A stretch of DNA of 33,162 nucleotides from an uncultured Bacillota bacterium. GTDB lineage: Bacteria; Bacillota; Clostridia; Christensenellales; Borkfalkiaceae. The position numbers and the translations under genes were made by a program. Below are positions 31,872 through 33,162 of the stretch, one piece after another. Each line of letters starts with the position of its first letter. Position 1 is the first letter of the stretch. A model generated the notes under the pieces. The model saw only the letters and a program-made list of their open reading frames with translations, was not told the DNA's origin and did no database searches. Location of the stretch: contig CASDTU010000054.1 in NCBI GenBank assembly GCA_949283775.1, forward strand, positions 1-33,162, given 5' to 3'.

Positions 31872-33162
31872 AATTTTTGCCTCCGTATACGGTAACGGAA
31901 ATCCCATCGCTCTCCAAAATTTGCAGCAGCTTTTCTTCAAAATCGGAGCGTTTATTGGACGTCGTATACGATAAAACCGCCTTATCCCCGAATGTGATAC
32001 AGGAAAAATATCCGCTGTTTTTTGAGGGCGCGCCGATAATAAAATCGAGCATATCGATATGTTTTGCCATTGCTTCGGGCAGACGCGCAACGCCTAAATT
32101 CGAAAGAATGTGCGTAAAGGCGTTTTTGGTTACGGCGGCATTGTATAGTTTTGCCGCGGGCCGCTTGAAAAACAGCGGTACTCTCCGAAGCCGTCTGACC
32201 AAATTCACCGCCTTTACCACGCCCCGTTCCGTAGCCGACTTGGACGTTTTCTCTTTCAACTGCCTTTCGATCTCCCCGTATACATCTTCCTCGTTTCCGC
32301 CTTGATTCGCCTGCTTTTCACCGATTTTTTCCAGCTCTATGCACGCAAACATGGCGCAGTTCGTGCAGGTTTGCAAACCGTAAAATTTTCGGACGTTCAC
32401 AGGGATCTGAAAGCGGATCTTCCCCTTTTCTTTTGTAAAGGGAAAGCTCGCGCGCGCGATATATCCGATCAACAGCGCGGTTACGGTGATGCCGCATGCT
32501 TTTGCTCTCTCTTTCAGTTTTTCCGCACCGCACACAAAATGATAGGCGCGCGCCCTGCGAAAAGAAAGTCCTCCCTCGATCTGCAATGCGGGCCGCTCTT
32601 CCATGCCGCCGCCCTTTTCCAAAGACTTGATCTGCGCAAAACCGTCCGCAAGCTCGCAAGCCTGTACGGGCGCACAGGGATCCAAAACTCCGTTATCGTA
32701 TACAACATTTTCGCCGCAGAGCCGAAGATATTCCCCGAGCAAAGTTTTGAGAAAGATCAAAGCGCCTGTCCCGTCCGTCAGCGCATGAAAAAATTCTACC
32801 CCGATCCTGTTTTTATAGAACACCACGCGCATCGGCACGGAACCTGCCGCCGATAAGCGGATCTGACAGCACGGTACGTCGCTGTCCCGAACAACACTGC
32901 AATGCCCATTGTAGCCGTCCAGATAATGCCAGAAAACACCCTTTTTCAAAACGACGGAGAACGAAGGAAATCTGGGCCGCACGCGGTTGAAAGCACACTG
33001 CAAAAGCTGCGGAGAAACGTCCTCTTTCAGCCAAACGCTGAGACGGAAAATGCTGGAAGCGTATCGGCCCATCACGAGCGGATACAATTTCGCCGCCGTA
33101 TCGAGACAATATGCGTCCGTCTTTTCCCTGTAAAAATCGGATTGCAGCGTTTTACACAGCCG
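31861..33162 (-). CDS. Alcohol acetyltransferase/condensation-like protein (5' end outside window)
   Basis: The frame is open to the right edge, giving at least 433 residues. A visible segment DTAAKLYPLV near the edge, followed by IFRLSVWLKEDV, is typical of the N-terminus of alcohol acetyltransferase-like proteins in Firmicutes. The catalytic motif FHALTDG (H-x3-DG, near 32785) is that of CoA-dependent acyltransferases and NRPS condensation domains. Late features are SNLGVARLP and ITFGDKAVLSYTT, matching the DFG-like region. No ATG is visible, so the true start lies beyond the window. It likely transfers an acyl group from CoA to an alcohol or lipid; the substrate is unknown. The next gene is coupled. 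Confidence 0.82.
   Translation of the reverse strand, partial: RLCKTLQSDFYREKTDAYCLDTAAKLYPLVMGRYASSIFRLSVWLKEDVSPQLLQCAFNRVRPRFPSFSVVLKKGVFWHYLDGYNGHCSVVRDSDVPCCQIRLSAAGSVPMRVVFYKNRIGVEFFHALTDGTGALIFLKTLLGEYLRLCGENVVYDNGVLDPCAPVQACELADGFAQIKSLEKGGGMEERPALQIEGGLSFRRARAYHFVCGAEKLKERAKACGITVTALLIGYIARASFPFTKEKGKIRFQIPVNVRKFYGLQTCTNCAMFACIELEKIGEKQANQGGNEEDVYGEIERQLKEKTSKSATERGVVKAVNLVRRLRRVPLFFKRPAAKLYNAAVTKNAFTHILSNLGVARLPEAMAKHIDMLDFIIGAPSKNSGYFSCITFGDKAVLSYTTSNKRSDFEEKLLQILESDGISVTVYGGKNYEN

Overview
This window looks like chromosomal housekeeping DNA from a member of the Bacillota, most likely class Clostridia. The evidence is strong AGGAGG-type ribosome binding sites, sigma-A promoters with an almost invariant 17-bp spacer, the nadD-yqeK-rsfS order, a mutS2 gene downstream of a U32/DUF3656 protein, rubrerythrin and ferritin-like proteins typical of anaerobes, and short intergenic regions ending in long perfect hairpins. 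Nearly all genes lie on the minus strand, so it is probably the leading strand. I see no rRNA, tRNA, insertion sequence, phage gene or true CRISPR array. Species assignment is not possible from this view.

Layout. 1-6.2 kb: a ferritin-like protein cut by the left edge, acyl carrier protein (acpP), the S1-domain protein Tex, an AlkD-like DNA alkylation repair protein, a Mug-type DNA glycosylase, an M16 zinc protease and (to 6.9 kb) a polysaccharide-deacetylase-like membrane protein. 7.2-12.2 kb: MutS2 and a U32 peptidase-family protein with a DUF3656-type C-terminus. 12.6-14.5 kb: a GH38-like (DUF5054-type) glycosidase with its own promoter, operator-like palindrome and terminator. 14.8-15.7 kb: rubrerythrin followed by two very small genes. 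16.1-18.3 kb: pyrimidine-nucleoside phosphorylase overlapping deoC, a deoxynucleoside salvage pair. 18.4-22.1 kb: a small membrane protein, rsfS, a fused nadD-yqeK, and a plus-strand four-helix membrane protein. 22.2-26.6 kb: mnmA, a cytidylate-kinase-like protein, an SGNH hydrolase, a TIM-barrel sugar isomerase-like protein and a divergent hot-dog thioesterase. 27.0-29.6 kb: three paralogous zinc-ribbon membrane proteins and an XRE-family regulator gene with a stop at codon 7. 29.9-33.2 kb: an ABC-type ATPase behind two tandem-repeat arrays, then a small membrane protein translationally coupled to an acyltransferase/condensation-like protein that runs off the right edge.

The most unusual property is in the spaces between genes. 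At least seven short tandem arrays, each with its own unit (about 14, 18, 31, 34, 36, 50 and 53 bp), sit in intergenic DNA and do not resemble one another. The cleanest is three exact-period 50-bp units with a 28-bp invariant core. It begins at the -10 element of a promoter and lies in the leader of the ATPase gene. The -35 of that promoter lies in the loop of a hairpin terminator. Other points worth a second look are a perfect consensus promoter that overlaps the obvious ATG of mnmA and implies an internal GTG start, the nonsense-interrupted XRE gene, the rubrerythrin-linked microproteins, and the long N-terminal extension on DeoC. I found no clear new defence or biosynthetic system.
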